In this document: positions 24,878 through 38,288 of the stretch, piece after piece | Position numbering within the stretch: the stretch's first letter is position 1 | How the letters are laid out: every line of letters starts with the position of its first letter | DNA from: Malachius bipustulatus | Lineage: Eukaryota; Arthropoda; Insecta; Coleoptera; Melyridae | Reading direction: 5' to 3' | Assembly: GCA_910589415.1 (NCBI GenBank) | Contig: OU342631.1 | Span: 62,028,598 to 62,092,597 of the forward strand | DNA length: 64,000 bases | The notes under the pieces: generated by a model | Database searches by the model: none | What the model was told of the DNA's origin: nothing | What the model saw: the letters and a program-made list of their open reading frames with translations, nothing else | Program-made: the position numbers and the translations under genes

Positions 24878-25910
24878 CTAGCGTTCATTTCTATTACTTT
24901 TATGCAATCCTGGAATCCACACGCCAACTGCGCTAGCAACACGCACTTGGGTTGCGTTAGCGAACCACCAATGACCGTTAGCGGCCCACCAATGGCCGCT
25001 AGCGTCGCGATCTCCGTTTATTTTTATTACTTTCTTGCAATCCTGGAATCCACACGCCAACTGCGCTAGCGACACGCACTCGGGCTGCGTTAGCTGCCCA
25101 CCAATGACCGTTAGCGGTCCACCAATGGCCGCTAGCGTCGCGATCTCCGTTCATTTTTATTACTTTCTTGCAATCCTAGAATCCACACGCCATCTGCGCT
25201 AGCGACACTCACTTTTCTGCGTTAGCGGCTCACCAATGGCCGCTAGCGTCGCGATCTCCGTTCATTTTTATTACTTTTTTGAAATCCTGGAATCCACACG
25301 CCAACTGCGCTAGCGACACTCACTTTGCTGCGTTAGCGGCCCACCAATGACCGTTAGCGGCCCACCAATGGCCGCTAGCGTTCATTTTTCGTTAGCGGGC
25401 AGCCCAAGTGCGTCATTTTTCGTTAGCGGCCCACCAATGGCGTTCATTTTTCATTAGCGGCCGACCAATGGCCGCTAGCATTAATTTTTATTACTTTCAT
25501 GCAATCCTGGAATCCACACGCCAACTGCACTAGCGACACGCACTTGGATTGCGTTAGCGGCCCACCAATGACCGTTAGCGGCCCACCATTGGCCGCTAGC
25601 ATCGCGATCTCCGTTCATTCTTATTACTTTTATGCAATCCTGGAATCCGCACGCCAACTGCGCTAGCGACACGCACTCGGGCTGCGTTAGCTGCCCACCA
25701 ATGACCGTTAGCGGCCCACCAATGGCCGCTAGCGTCGCGATCTCCGTTCATTTTTATTACTTTCTTGCAATCCTAGAATCCACACGCCAACTGCGCTAGC
25801 GACACGCACTTGGGCTGCGTTAGCGGCCCACCAATGACCGTTAGCGGCTCACCAATGGCCGCTAGCGTTCATTTTTATTACTTTCATGCAATCCTGGAAT
25901 CCACACGCCA
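24878..25910 (+). repeat. ~1.0-kb block, second part of the 2,438/2,825-bp repeat
   Basis: Matches 27,703-28,735 at offset 2,825. It includes ATGGCCTCTAGCG, the ACTTTTTTGAAATCC unit and the 100-bp mini-unit cluster. Confidence 0.82.
25381..25480 (+). repeat. 100-bp mini-unit cluster
   Basis: This cluster has the GGGCAGCCCAAGTGCG variant (C for T) and exits through GCTAGCATTAATTTTT. It recurs 2,825 bp downstream. Confidence 0.85.
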
Positions 25911-26127
25911 ACTGCACTAGCGACACGCACTTGGATTGCGTTAGCGAACCACCAATGACCGTTAGCGGCCCAACAATTGCCGCTAGCGTCGCGATCTCCG
26001 TTCATTTTTATTACTTTGATGCAATCCTGGAATCCACACGCCAACTGCGCTAGCGACACGCACTCGGGCTGCGTTAGCTGCCCACCAATGACCGTTAGCG
26101 GCCCACCAATGGCCGCTAGCGTCGCGA

Positions 26128-28735
26128 TCTCCGTTCATTTTTATTACTTTTATGCAATCCTGGAATCCACACGTCAACTGCGCTAGCGACACGCACTTGG
26201 GCTGCATTAGCGAACCACCAATGACCGTTAGCGGCCCACCAATGGCCGCTAGCGTCGCGATCTCCGTTCATTTTTATTACTTTCTTGCAATCCTAGAATC
26301 CACACGCCAACTGCGCTAGCGACACTCACTTTTCTGCGTTAGCGGCTCACCAATGGCCACTAGCGGCCCACAAATGGTCGCTAGCGGCTCACAAATGGCC
26401 GCTAGGGTTCATTTTTATTACTTTCATGCAATCCTGGAGTCCACACGCCAACTGCGCTAGCGACACGCACTTGAGCTGCGTTAACGGCCCACCAATGACC
26501 GTTAGCGGCCCACCAATGGCCGCTAGCGTCGCGATCTCCGTTCATTTTTATTACTTTTATGCAATCCTGGAATCCACACGTCAACTGCGCTAGCGACACG
26601 CACTTGGGCTGCGTTAGCGGCTCACCAATGACCGTTAGCGGCCCACCAATGACCGTTAGCGGCCCACCAATGGCCGCTAGCGTCGCGATCTCCATTCATT
26701 CTTATTACTTTTATGCAATCCTGGAATCCACACGCCAATTACGCTAGCGACACGCACTTGGGCTGCGTTAGCGGCCCACCAATGACCGTTAGCGGCCCAC
26801 CAATGGCCGCTAGCGTTCATTTTTATTACTTTCATGCAATCCTGGAATCCACACGCCAACTGCGCTTGCGACACGCACTTGGGCTGCGTTAGCGGCCCAC
26901 CAATGACCGTTAGCCGCCCACCAATGGCCGCTAGCGTCGCGATCTCCGTTCATTTTTATTACTTTTATGCAATCCTGGAATCCACACGCCAACTGCGCTA
27001 GCGACACGCACTTGGGCTGCGCTAGCGGCCCACCAATGACCGTTAGCGGCCCACCAATGGCCGCTAGCGTTAATTTTTATTACTTTTATGCAATCCTGGA
27101 ATCCACACGCCAACTGCGCTAGCGACACGCACTTGGGCTGCATTAGCGAACCACCAATGAACGTTAGCGGCCTACCAATGGCCGCTAGCGTCGCGATCTC
27201 CGTTCATTCTTATTACATTTATGCAATCCTGGAATCCACACGTCAACTACGCTAGCGACACGCACTTGGGCTGCGTTAGCCGCCCACCAATGACCGTTAG
27301 CGGCCCGCCAATGGCCGCTAGCGTTCATTTTTATTACTTTTATGCAATCCTGGAATCCACACGCCAACTGCGCTAGCGACACGCACTTGGGCTGCGTTAG
27401 CGAACCACCAATGACCGTTAGCGGCTCACCAATGGCCGCTAGCGTCGCGATCTCCGTTCATTTTTATTACTTTGATGCAATCCTGGAATCCACACGACAA
27501 CTGCACTAGCGACACGCACTCGGGCTGCGTTAGCTGTCCACCAATGACCGTGAGCGGCCCACCAATGGCCGCTAGCGTCGCGATCTCCGTTCATTTTTAT
27601 TACTTTCTTGAAATCCTGGAATCCACACGCCAACTGCGCTAGCGACACCACTTTGCTGCGTTAGCGGCCCACCAATGACCGTTAGCGGCCCACCGATGGC
27701 CTCTAGCGTTCATTTCTATTACTTTTATGCAATCCTGGAATCCACACGCCAACTGCGCTAGCAACACGCACTTGGGTTGCGTTAGCGAACCACCAATGAC
27801 CGTTAGCGGCCCACCAATGGCCGCTAGCGTCGCGATCTCCGTTTATTTTTATTACTTTCTTGCAATCCTGGAATCCACACGCCAACTGCGCTAGCGACAC
27901 GCACTCGGGCTGCGTTAGCTGCCCACCAATGACCGTTAGCGGTCCACCAATGGCCGCTAGCGTCGCGATCTCCGTTCATTTTTATTACTTTCTTGCAATC
28001 CTAGAATCCACACGCCATCTGCGCTAGCGACACTCACTTTTCTGCGTTAGCGGCTCACCAATGGCCGCTAGCGTCGCGATCTCCGTTCATTTTTATTACT
28101 TTTTTGAAATCCTGGAATCCACACGCCAACTGCGCTAGCGACACTCACTTTGCTGCGTTAGCGGCCCACCAATGACCGTTAGCGGCCCACCAATGGCCGC
28201 TAGCGTTCATTTTTCGTTAGCGGGCAGCCCAAGTGCGTCATTTTTCGTTAGCGGCCCACCAATGGCGTTCATTCTTCATTAGCGGCCGACCAATGGCCGC
28301 TAGCATTAATTTTTATTACTTTCATGCAATCCTGGAATCCACACGCCAACTGCACTAGCGACACGCACTTGGATTGCGTTAGCGGCCCACCAATGACCGT
28401 TAGCGGCCCACCATTGGCCGCTAGCGTCGCGATCTCCGTTCATTCTTATTACTTTTATGCAATCCTGGAATCCACACGCCAACTGCGCTAGCGACACGCA
28501 CTCGGGCTGCGTTAGCTGCCCACCAATGACCGTTAGCGGCCCACCAATGGCCGCTAGCGTCGCGATCTCCGTTCATTTTTATTACTTTCTTGCAATCCTA
28601 GAATCCACACGCCAACTGCGCTAGCGACACGCACTTGGGCTGCGTTAGCGGCCCACCAATGACCGTTAGCGGCTCACCAATGGCCGCTAGCGTTCATTTT
28701 TATTACTTTCATGCAATCCTGGAATCCACACGCCA
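26128..28735 (+). repeat. Downstream copy of the 2,438/2,825-bp repeat
   Basis: Contains both blocks at 23,690 and 24,878 plus the extra 387-bp trimer at about 27,247-27,634. It lies almost wholly inside the upstream 5.5-kb duplicated segment, so the unit was copied again later. Confidence 0.82.
28206..28305 (+). repeat. 100-bp mini-unit cluster
   Basis: It carries the private variant GTTCATTCTTCATTAG, which is also present in the copy 5,780 bp downstream. Confidence 0.85.
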
Positions 28736-29077
28736 ACTGCGCTAGCGACACGCACTCGGGCTGCGTTAGCTGCCCACCAATGACCGTTAGCGGCCCACCA
28801 ATGGCCGCTAGCGTCGCGATCTCCGTTCATTTTTATTACTTTTATGCAATCCTGGAATCCACACGTCAACTGCGCTAGCGACACGCACTGGGGCTGCGTT
28901 AGCGGCCCACCAATGACCGTTAGCGGTTAACCAATGGCCGCTAGCGTCGCGATCTCCGTTCATTTTTATTACTTTCTTGCAATCCTGGAATCCACACGCC
29001 AACTGCGCTAGCGACACCACTTTGCTGCGTTAACGGCCCACCAATGATCGTTAGCGGCCCACCAATGGCCGCTAGCG

Positions 29078-29177
29078 TTCATTTTTCGTTAGCGGGCAGC
29101 CTAAGTGCGTCATTTTTCGTTAGCGGCCCACCAATGGCGTTCATTTTTCATTAGCGGCCGACCAATGGCCGCTAGCG
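29078..29177 (+). repeat. 100-bp mini-unit cluster
   Basis: Here the cluster follows a CACCACTTTGCTGCGTTAACGG unit and uses the CCTAAGTGCG variant. Confidence 0.85.
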
Positions 29178-31116
29178 TTAATTTTTATTACTTTCATGCA
29201 ATCCTGGAATCCACACGCCAACTGCACTAGCGACACGCACTTGGATTGCGTTAGCGGCCCACCAATGACCGTTAGCGGCCCACCAATGGCCGCTAGCGTC
29301 GCGATCTCCATTCATTCTTATTACTTTTATGCAATCCTGGAATCCACACGTCACTGCGCTAGCGACACGCACTTGGGCTGCGTTAGCGGCCCACCAATGA
29401 CCGTTAGCGGCCCACCAATGGCCGCTAGCGTTCATTTTTATTACTTTCATGCAATCCTGGAATCCACACGCCAACTGCGCTTGCGACACGCACTTGGGCT
29501 GCGTTAGCGACCCACCAATGACCGTTAGCGGTCCACAAATGGTCTCTAACGTCGCGATCTCCGTTCATTTTAATTACTTTTATGCAATCCTGGAATCCAC
29601 ACGTCAACTGCGCTAGCGACACGCACTTGGGCTGCGTTAGCGGCCCACCAATGACCGTTAGCGGCCCACCAATGACCGTTAGCGGCCCACCAATGGCCGC
29701 TAGCGTCGCGATCTCCATTCATTCTTGTTACTTTTATGCAATCCTGGAATCCACACGCCAATTACGCTAGCGACACGCACTTGGGCTGCGTTAGCGGCCC
29801 ACCAATGACCGTTAGCGGCCCACCAATGGCCGCTAGCGTTCATTTTTATTACTTTCATGCAATCCTGGAATCCACACGCCAACTGCGCTTGCGACACGCA
29901 CTTGGGCTGCGTTAGCGGCCCACCATTGCCCGTTAGCGGCCCACCAATGGCCGCTAGCGTCGCGATCTCCGTTCATTTTTATTACTTTTATGCAATCCTG
30001 GAATCCACACGCCAACTGCGCTAGCGACACGCACTTTAGCTGCGCTAGCGGCCCACCAATGACAGTTAGCGGCCCACCAATGGCCGCTAGCGTTCATTTT
30101 TATTACTTTTATGCAATCCTGGAATCCACACGCCAACTGCGCTAGCGACACGCACTTGGGCTGCATTAGCGAACCACCAATGAACGTTAGCGGTTTACCA
30201 ATGGCCGCTAGCGTCGCGATCTCCGTTCATTCTTAATACATTTATGCAATCCTGGAATCCACACGTCAACTACGCTAGCGACACGCACTTGGGCTGCGTT
30301 AGCCACCCACCAATGACCGTTAGCGGCCCGCCAATGGCCGCTAGCGTTCATTTTTATTACTTTTATTCAATCCTGGAATCCACACGCCAACTGCGCTAGC
30401 TACACGCACTTGGGCTGCGTTAGCGAACCACCAATGACCGTTAGCGGCTCACCAATGGCCGCTAGCGTCGCGATCTCCGTTTATTTTTATTACTTTCTTG
30501 CAATCCTGGAATCCACACGCCAACTGCGCTAGCGACACGCACTCGGGCTGCGTTAGCTGTCCACCAATGACCGTGAGCGGCCCACCAATGGCCGCTAGCG
30601 TCGCGATCTCCGTTCATTTTTATTACTTTCTTGCAATCCTGGAATCCACACGCCAACTGCGCTAGCGACACCACTTTGCTGCGTTAGCGGCCCACCAATG
30701 ACCGTTAGCGGCCCACCAATGGCCGCTAGCGTTCATTTCTATTACTTTTATGCAATCCTGGAATCCACACGCCAACTGCGCTAGCAACACGCACTTGGGC
30801 TACGTTAGCGAACCACCAATGACCGTTAGCGGCCCACCAATGGCCGCTAGCGTCGCGATCTCCGTTTATTTTTATTACTTTCTTGCAATCCTGGAATCCA
30901 CACGCCAACTGCGCTAGCGACACGCACTCAAGCTGCGTTAGCTGCCCAACAATGACCGTTAGCGGTCCACCAATGGCCGCTAGCGTCGCGATCTCCGTTC
31001 ATTTTTATTACTTTCTTGCAATCCTAGAATCCACACGCCATCTGCGCTAGCGGCACTCACTTTTCTGCGTTAGCGGCTCACCAATGGCCGCTAGCGTTCA
31101 TTTTTATTACTTTCAT

Positions 31117-31372
31117 GCAATCCTGGAATCCACATGCCAACTGCGCTAGCGACGCGCACTTGGGCTACGTTAGCGGCCCACCAATGACCGTTAGCGGCCC
31201 ACCAATGGCCGCTAGCGTCGCGATCTCATTTTTATTACTTTTATGCAATCCTGGAATCCACACGTCAACTGCGCTAGCGACACGCACTTGGGCTGCGTTA
31301 GCGGCCCACCAATGACCTTTAGCGGCCCACCAATGGCCGCTAGCTTCGCGATCTCATTTTTATTACTTTTAT
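31117..31372 (+). repeat. Two consecutive 128-bp monomers
   Basis: Measured from GCAATCC to GCAATCC (31,117, 31,245, 31,373), these units are 128 bp. The junction reads GCGATCTCATTTTTATT instead of GCGATCTCCGTTCATTTTT, a 5-bp loss where tail meets head. The 128-bp class occurs in short runs, for example at about 14,388, 17,231, 21,160, 36,895, 38,309, 40,362, 40,871, 42,924, 43,545, 45,699, 46,834 and 51,970, usually after a CGACGCGCAC variant unit. Confidence 0.9.
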
Positions 31373-33985
31373 GCAATCCTGGAATCCACACGTCAACTGC
31401 GCTAGCGACACGCACTTGGGCTGCGTTAGCGGCCCACCAATGACCGTTAGGGGCCCACCAATGACCGTTAGCGGCCCACCAATGGCCGCTAGCGTCGCGA
31501 TCTCCGTTCATTTTTATTACTTTCTTGCAATCCTGGAATCCTCACGCCAACTGCGCTAGCGACACGCACTCGGGCTGCGTTAGCTGCCCACCAATGACCG
31601 TTAGCGTCCCACCAATGGCCGCTAGCGTCGCGATCTCCATTCATTTTTATTACTTTCTTGCAATCCTAGAATCCACACGTCAACTGCGCTAGCGACACTC
31701 ACTTTTCTGCGTTAGCGGCTCACCAATGGCCACTAGCGGCCCACAAATGGTCGCTAGCGGCTCACAAATGGCCGCTAGGGTTCATTTTTATTACTTTCAT
31801 GCAATCCTGGAGTCCACACGCCAACTGCGCTAGCGACACGCACTTGGGCTACGTTAGCGAACCACCAATGACCGTTAGCGGCCCACCAATGGCCGCTAGC
31901 GTCGCGATCTCCGTTTATTTTTATTACTTTCTTGCAATCCTGGAATCCACACGCCAACTGCGCTAGCGACACGCACTCAAGCTGCGTTAGCTGCCCAACA
32001 ATGACCGTTAGCGGTCCACCAATGGCCGCTAGCGTCGCGATCTCCGTTCATTTTTATTACTTTCTTGCAATCCTAGAATCCACACGCCAACTGCGCTAGC
32101 GACACTCACTTTTCTGCGTTAGCGGCTCACCAATGGCCACTAGCGGCCCACAAATGGTCGCTAGCGGCTCACAAATGGCCGCTAGGGTTCATTTTTATTA
32201 CTTTCATGCAATCCTGGAGTCCACACGCCAACTGCGCTAGCGACACGCACTTGAGCTGCGTTAACGGCCCACCAATGACCGTTAGCGGCCCACCAATGGC
32301 CGCTAGCGTCGCGATCTCCGTTCATTTTTATTACTTTTATGCAATCCTGGAATCCACACGTCAACTGCGCTAGCGACACGCACTTGGGCTGCGTTAGCGG
32401 CTCACCAATGACCGTTAGCGGCCCACCAATGACCGTTAGCGGCCCACCAATGGCCGCTAGCGTCGCGATCTCCATTCATTCTTATTACTTTTATGCAATC
32501 CTGGAATCCACACGCCAATTACGCTAGCGACACGCACTTGGGCTGCGTTAGCGGCCCACCAATGACCGTTAGCGGCCCACCAATGGCCGCTAGCGTTCAT
32601 TTTTATTACTTTCATGCAATCCTGGAATCCACACGCCAACTGCGCTTGCGACACGCACTTGGGCTGCGTTAGCGGCCCACCAATGACCGTTAGCCGCCCA
32701 CCAATGGCCGCTAGCGTCGCGATCTCCGTTCATTTTTATTACTTTTATGCAATCCTGGAATCCACACGCCAACTGCGCTAGCGACACGCACTTGGGCTGC
32801 GTTAGCGGCCCACCAATGACAGTTAGCGGCCCACCAATGGCCGCTAGCGTTAATTTTTATTACTTTTATGCAATCCTGGAATCCACACGCCAACTGCGCT
32901 AGCGACACGCACTTGGGCTGCATTAGCGAACCACCAATGAACGTTAGCGGCCTACCAATGGCCGCTAGCGTCGCGATCTCCGTTCATTCTTATTACATTT
33001 ATGCAATCCTGGAATCCACACGTCAACTACGCTAGCGACACGCACTTGGGCTGCGTTAGCCGCCCACCAATGACCGTTAGCGGCCCGCCAATGGCCGCTA
33101 GCGTTCATTTTTATTACTTTTATGCAATCCTGGAATCCACACGCCAACTGCGCTAGCGACACGCACTTGGGCTGCGTTAGCGAACCACCAATGACCGTTA
33201 GCGGCTCACCAATGGCCGCTAGCGTCGCGATCTCCGTTCATTTTTATTACTTTGATGCAATCCTGGAATCCACACGACAACTGCACTAGCGACACGCACT
33301 CGGGCTGCGTTAGCTGTCCACCAATGACCGTGAGCGGCCCACCAATGGCCGCTAGCGTCGCGATCTCCGTTCATTTTTATTACTTTCTTGAAATCCTGGA
33401 ATCCACACGCCAACTGCGCTAGCGACACCACTTTGCTGCGTTAGCGGCCCACCAATGACCGTTAGCGGCCCACCGATGGCCTCTAGCGTTCATTTCTATT
33501 ACTTTTATGCAATCCTGGAATCCACACGCCAACTGCGCTAGCAACACGCACTTGGGTTGCGTTAGCGAACCACCAATGACCGTTAGCGGCCCACCAATGG
33601 CCGCTAGCGTCGCGATCTCCGTTTATTTTTATTACTTTCTTGCAATCCTGGAATCCACACGCCAACTGCGCTAGCGACACGCACTCGGGCTGCGTTAGCT
33701 GCCCACCAATGACCGTTAGCGGTCCACCAATGGCCGCTAGCGTCGCGATCTCCGTTCATTTTTATTACTTTCTTGCAATCCTAGAATCCACACGCCATCT
33801 GCGCTAGCGACACTCACTTTTCTGCGTTAGCGGCTCACCAATGGCCGCTAGCGTCGCGATCTCCGTTCATTTTTATTACTTTTTTGAAATCCTGGAATCC
33901 ACACGCCAACTGCGCTAGCGACACTCACTTTGCTGCGTTAGCGGCCCACCAATGACCGTTAGCGGCCCACCAATGGCCGCTAGCG

Positions 33986-34085
33986 TTCATTTTTCGTTAG
34001 CGGGCAGCCCAAGTGCGTCATTTTTCGTTAGCGGCCCACCAATGGCGTTCATTCTTCATTAGCGGCCGACCAATGGCCGCTAGCA
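33986..34085 (+). repeat. 100-bp mini-unit cluster
   Basis: Copy of 28,206-28,305 at the 5,780-bp offset, including its private GTTCATTCTTCATTAG. Confidence 0.85.
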
Positions 34086-34857
34086 TTAATTTTTATTACT
34101 TTCATGCAATCCTGGAATCCACACGCCAACTGCACTAGCGACACGCACTTGGATTGCGTTAGCGGCCCACCAATGACCGTTAGCGGCCCACCATTGGCCG
34201 CTAGCATCGCGATCTCCGTTCATTCTTATTACTTTTATGCAATCCTGGAATCCACACGCCAACTGCGCTAGCGACACGCACTCGGGCTGCGTTAGCTGCC
34301 CACCAATGACCGTTAGCGGCCCACCAATGGCCGCTAGCGTCGCGATCTCCGTTCATTTTTATTACTTTCTTGCAATCCTAGAATCCACACGCCAACTGCG
34401 CTAGCGACACGCACTTGGGCTGCGTTAGCGGCCCACCAATGACCGTTAGCGGCCCACCAATGGCCGCTAGCGTTCATTTTTATTACTTTCATGCAATCCT
34501 GGAATCCACACGCCAACTGCGCTAGCGACACGCACTCGGGCTGCGTTAGCTGCCCACCAATGACCGTTAGCGGCCCACCAATGGCCGCTAGCGTCGCGAT
34601 CTCCGTTCATTTTTATTACTTTTATGCAATCCTGGAATCCACACGTCAACTGCGCTAGCGACACGCACTGGGGCTGCGTTAGCGGCCCACCAATGACCGT
34701 TAGCGGTTAACCAATGGCCGCTAGCGTCGCGATCTCCGTTCATTTTTATTACTTTCTTGCAATCCTGGAATCCACACGCCAACTGCGCTAGCGACACCAC
34801 TTTGCTGCGTTAACGGCCCACCAATGATCGTTAGCGGCCCACCAATGGCCGCTAGCG

Positions 34858-34957
34858 TTCATTTTTCGTTAGCGGGCAGCCTAAGTGCGTCATTTTTCGT
34901 TAGCGGCCCACCAATGGCGTTCATTTTTCATTAGCGGCCGACCAATGGCCGCTAGCG
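34858..34957 (+). repeat. 100-bp mini-unit cluster
   Basis: Copy of 29,078-29,177 at the 5,780-bp offset. Confidence 0.85.
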
Positions 34958-36874
34958 TTAATTTTTATTACTTTCATGCAATCCTGGAATCCACACGCCA
35001 ACTGCACTAGCGACACGCACTTGGATTGCGTTAGCGGCCCACCAATGACCGTTAGCGGCCCACCAATGGCCGCTAGCGTCGCGATCTCCATTCATTCTTA
35101 TTACTTTTATGCAATCCTGGAATCCACACGTCACTGCGCTAGCGACACGCACTTGGGCTGCGTTAGCGGCCCACCAATGACCGTTAGCGGCCCACCAATG
35201 GCCGCTAGCGTTCATTTTTATTACTTTCATGCAATCCTGGAATCCACACGCCAACTGCGCTTGCGACACGCACTTGGGCTGCGTTAGCGACCCACCAATG
35301 ACCGTTAGCGGTCCACAAATGGTCTCTAACGTCGCGATCTCCGTTCATTTTAATTACTTTTATGCAATCCTGGAATCCACACGTCAACTGCGCTAGCGAC
35401 ACGCACTTGGGCTGCGTTAGCGGCCCACCAATGACCGTTAGCGGCCCACCAATGACCGTTAGCGGCCCACCAATGGCCGCTAGCGTCGCGATCTCCATTC
35501 ATTCTTATTACTTTTATGCAATCCTGGAATCCACACGCCAATTACGCTAGCGACACGCACTTGGGCTGCGTTAGCGGCCCACCAATGACCGTTAGCGGCC
35601 CACCAATGGCCGCTAGCGTTCATTTTTATTACTTTCATGCAATCCTGGAATCCACACGCCAACTGCGCTTGCGACACGCACTTGGGCTGCGTTAGCGGCC
35701 CACCATTGCCCGTTAGCGGCCCACCAATGGCCGCTAGCGTCGCGATCTCCGTTCATTTTTATTACTTTTATGCAATCATGGAATCCACACGCCAACTGCG
35801 CTAGCGACACGCACTTTAGCTGCGCTAGCGGCCCACCAATGACAGTTAGCGGCCCACCAATGGCCGCTAGCGTTCATTTTTATTACTTTTATGCAATCCT
35901 GGAATCCACACGCCAACTGCGCTAGCGACACGCACTTGGGCTGCATTAGCGAACCACCAATGAACGTTAGCGGTTTACCAATGGCCGCTAGCGTCGCGAT
36001 CTCCGTTCATTCTTAATACATTTATGCAATCCTGGAATCCACACGTCAACTACGCTAGCGACACGCACTTGGGCTGCGTTAGCCACCCACCAATGACCGT
36101 TAGCGGCCCGCCAATGGCCGCTAGCGTTCATTTTTATTACTTTTATTCAATCCTGGAATCCACACGCCAACTGCGCTAGCTACACGCACTTGGGCTGCGT
36201 TAGCGAACCACCAATGACCGTTAGCGGCTCACCAATGGCCGCTAGCGTCGCGATCTCCGTTTATTTTTATTACTTTCTTGCAATCCTGGAATCCACACGC
36301 CAACTGCGCTAGCGACACGCACTCGGGCTGCGTTAGCTGTCCACCAATGACCGTGAGCGGCCCACCAATGGCCGCTAGCGTCGCGATCTCCGTTCATTTT
36401 TATTACTTTCTTGCAATCCTGGAATCCACACGCCAACTGCGCTAGCGACACCACTTTGCTGCGTTAGCGGCCCACCAATGACCGTTAGCGGCCCACCAAT
36501 GGCCGCTAGCGTTCATTTCTATTACTTTTATGCAATCCTGGAATCCACACGCCAACTGCGCTAGCAACACGCACTTGGGCTACGTTAGCGAACCACCAAT
36601 GACCGTTAGCGGCCCACCAATGGCCGCTAGCGTCGCGATCTCCGTTTATTTTTATTACTTTCTTGCAATCCTGGAATCCACACGCCAACTGCGCTAGCGA
36701 CACGCACTCAAGCTGCGTTAGCTGCCCAACAATGACCGTTAGCGGTCCACCAATGGCCGCTAGCGTCGCGATCTCCGTTCATTTTTATTACTTTCTTGCA
36801 ATCCTAGAATCCACACGCCATCTGCGCTAGCGGCACTCACTTTTCTGCGTTAGCGGCTCACCAATGGCCGCTAG

Positions 36875-38118
36875 GGTTCATTTTTATTACTTTCATGCAA
36901 TCCTGGAATCCACATGCCAACTGCGCTAGCGACGCGCACTTGGGCTACGTTAGCGGCCCACCAATGACCGTTAGCGGCCCACCAATGGCCGCTAGCGTCG
37001 CGATCTCATTTTTATTACTTTTATGCAATCCTGGAATCCACACGTCAACTGCGCTAGCGACACGCACTTGGGCTGCGTTAGCGGCCCACCAATGACCTTT
37101 AGCGGCCCACCAATGGCCGCTAGCTTCGCGATCTCATTTTTATTACTTTTATGCAATCCTGGAATCCACACGTCAACTGCGCTAGCGACACGCACTTGGG
37201 CTGCGTTAGCGGCCCACCAATGACCGTTAGGGGCCCACCAATGACCGTTAGCGGCCCACCAATGGCCGCTAGCGTCGCGATCTCCGTTCATTTTTATTAC
37301 TTTCTTGCAATCCTGGAATCCTCACGCCAACTGCGCTAGCGACACGCACTCGGGCTGCGTTAGCTGCCCACCAATGACCGTTAGCGTCCCACCAATGGCC
37401 GCTAGCGTCGCGATCTCCATTCATTTTTATTACTTTCTTGCAATCCTAGAATCCACACGTCAACTGCGCTAGCGACACTCACTTTTCTGCGTTAGCCGCT
37501 CACCAATGGCCGCTAGCGTTCATTTTTATTACTTTCATGCAATCCTGGAATCCACACGCCAACTGCGCTAGCGACGCGCACTTGGGCTACGTTAGCGGCC
37601 CACCAATGACCGTTAGCGGCCCACCAATGGCCGCTAGCATCGCGATCTCATTTTTATTACTTTCTTGCAGTCCTGGAATCCACGCGCCAACTGCGCTAGC
37701 GACACGCACTTGGGCTGCGTTAGCGGCCCACCAATGACCGTTAGCGGTCCACCAATGGCCGCTAACGTCGCGATCTCCGTTCATTTTAATTACTTATTTT
37801 AATTACTTTTATGCAATCCTGGAATCCACACGCCAACTTCGCTAGCGACACGCACTCGGGCTGCGTTAGCTGCCCACCAATGACCGTTAGCGGCCCACCA
37901 ATGGCCGCTAGCGTCGCGATCTCCGTTTATTTTTATTACTTTCTTGCAATCCTTGAATCCACACGCCAACTGCGCTTGCGACACGCACTTGGGCTGCGTT
38001 AGCGGCCCACCAATGACCGTTAGCGGCCCACCAATAGCCGCTAGCGTCGCGATCTCCGTTCATTTTTATTACTTTTATGCAATCCTGGAATCCACACGCC
38101 AACTGCGCTAGCGAAACG
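36875..38118 (+). repeat. 1,414-bp tandem repeat, copy 1
   Basis: Matches 38,289-39,532. Both carry two 128-bp units, a 154-bp unit and the 13-bp direct duplication near 37,783. Private changes here are CACATGCCAACTG, TTAGGGGCCC and ATCCTTGAATCC. Confidence 0.87.
37783..37808 (+). repeat. 13-bp direct duplication in the AT-rich head
   Basis: ATTTTAATTACTT occurs twice in a row (37,783-37,795 and 37,796-37,808). The homologous heads near 17,607, 21,536, 43,919, 47,229 and 52,217 have a single copy. Confidence 0.9.
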
Positions 38119-38288
38119 CACTCGGGCTGCGTTAGCTGCCCACCAATAACCGTTAGCGTCCCACCAATGGCCGCTAGCGTCGCGATCTCCATTCATTTTT
38201 ATTACTTTCTTGCAATCCTAGAATCCACACGCCAACTGCGCTAGCGACACTCACTTTTCTGCGTTAGCCGCTCACCAATGGCCGCTAG

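Larger units (their letters stand above)
26235..31710 (+). repeat. ~5.5-kb duplicated segment, copy 1 (offset 5,780)
   Basis: Collinear with 32,015-37,490 without an indel that I could find. Seven substitutions were spotted, at 27,022, 27,041, 28,426, 28,674, 29,727, 29,998 and 31,095. Shared oddities include a one-base loss in CACGTCACTGCGC (29,349), TTCTTAATACATT (30,231), GCGGTTTACC (30,190), TTTTATTCAATCC (30,361) and TTAGGGGCCC (31,448). Confidence 0.9.
32015..37490 (+). repeat. ~5.5-kb duplicated segment, copy 2 (offset 5,780)
   Basis: Partner of 26,235-31,710. The roughly 300 bp between the copies (31,711-32,014) is a 141-bp unit plus fragments matching 30.8-31.0 kb, so the event was not a simple end-to-end duplication. 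Copy 2 runs at its right end into the 1,414-bp repeat. Confidence 0.9.
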
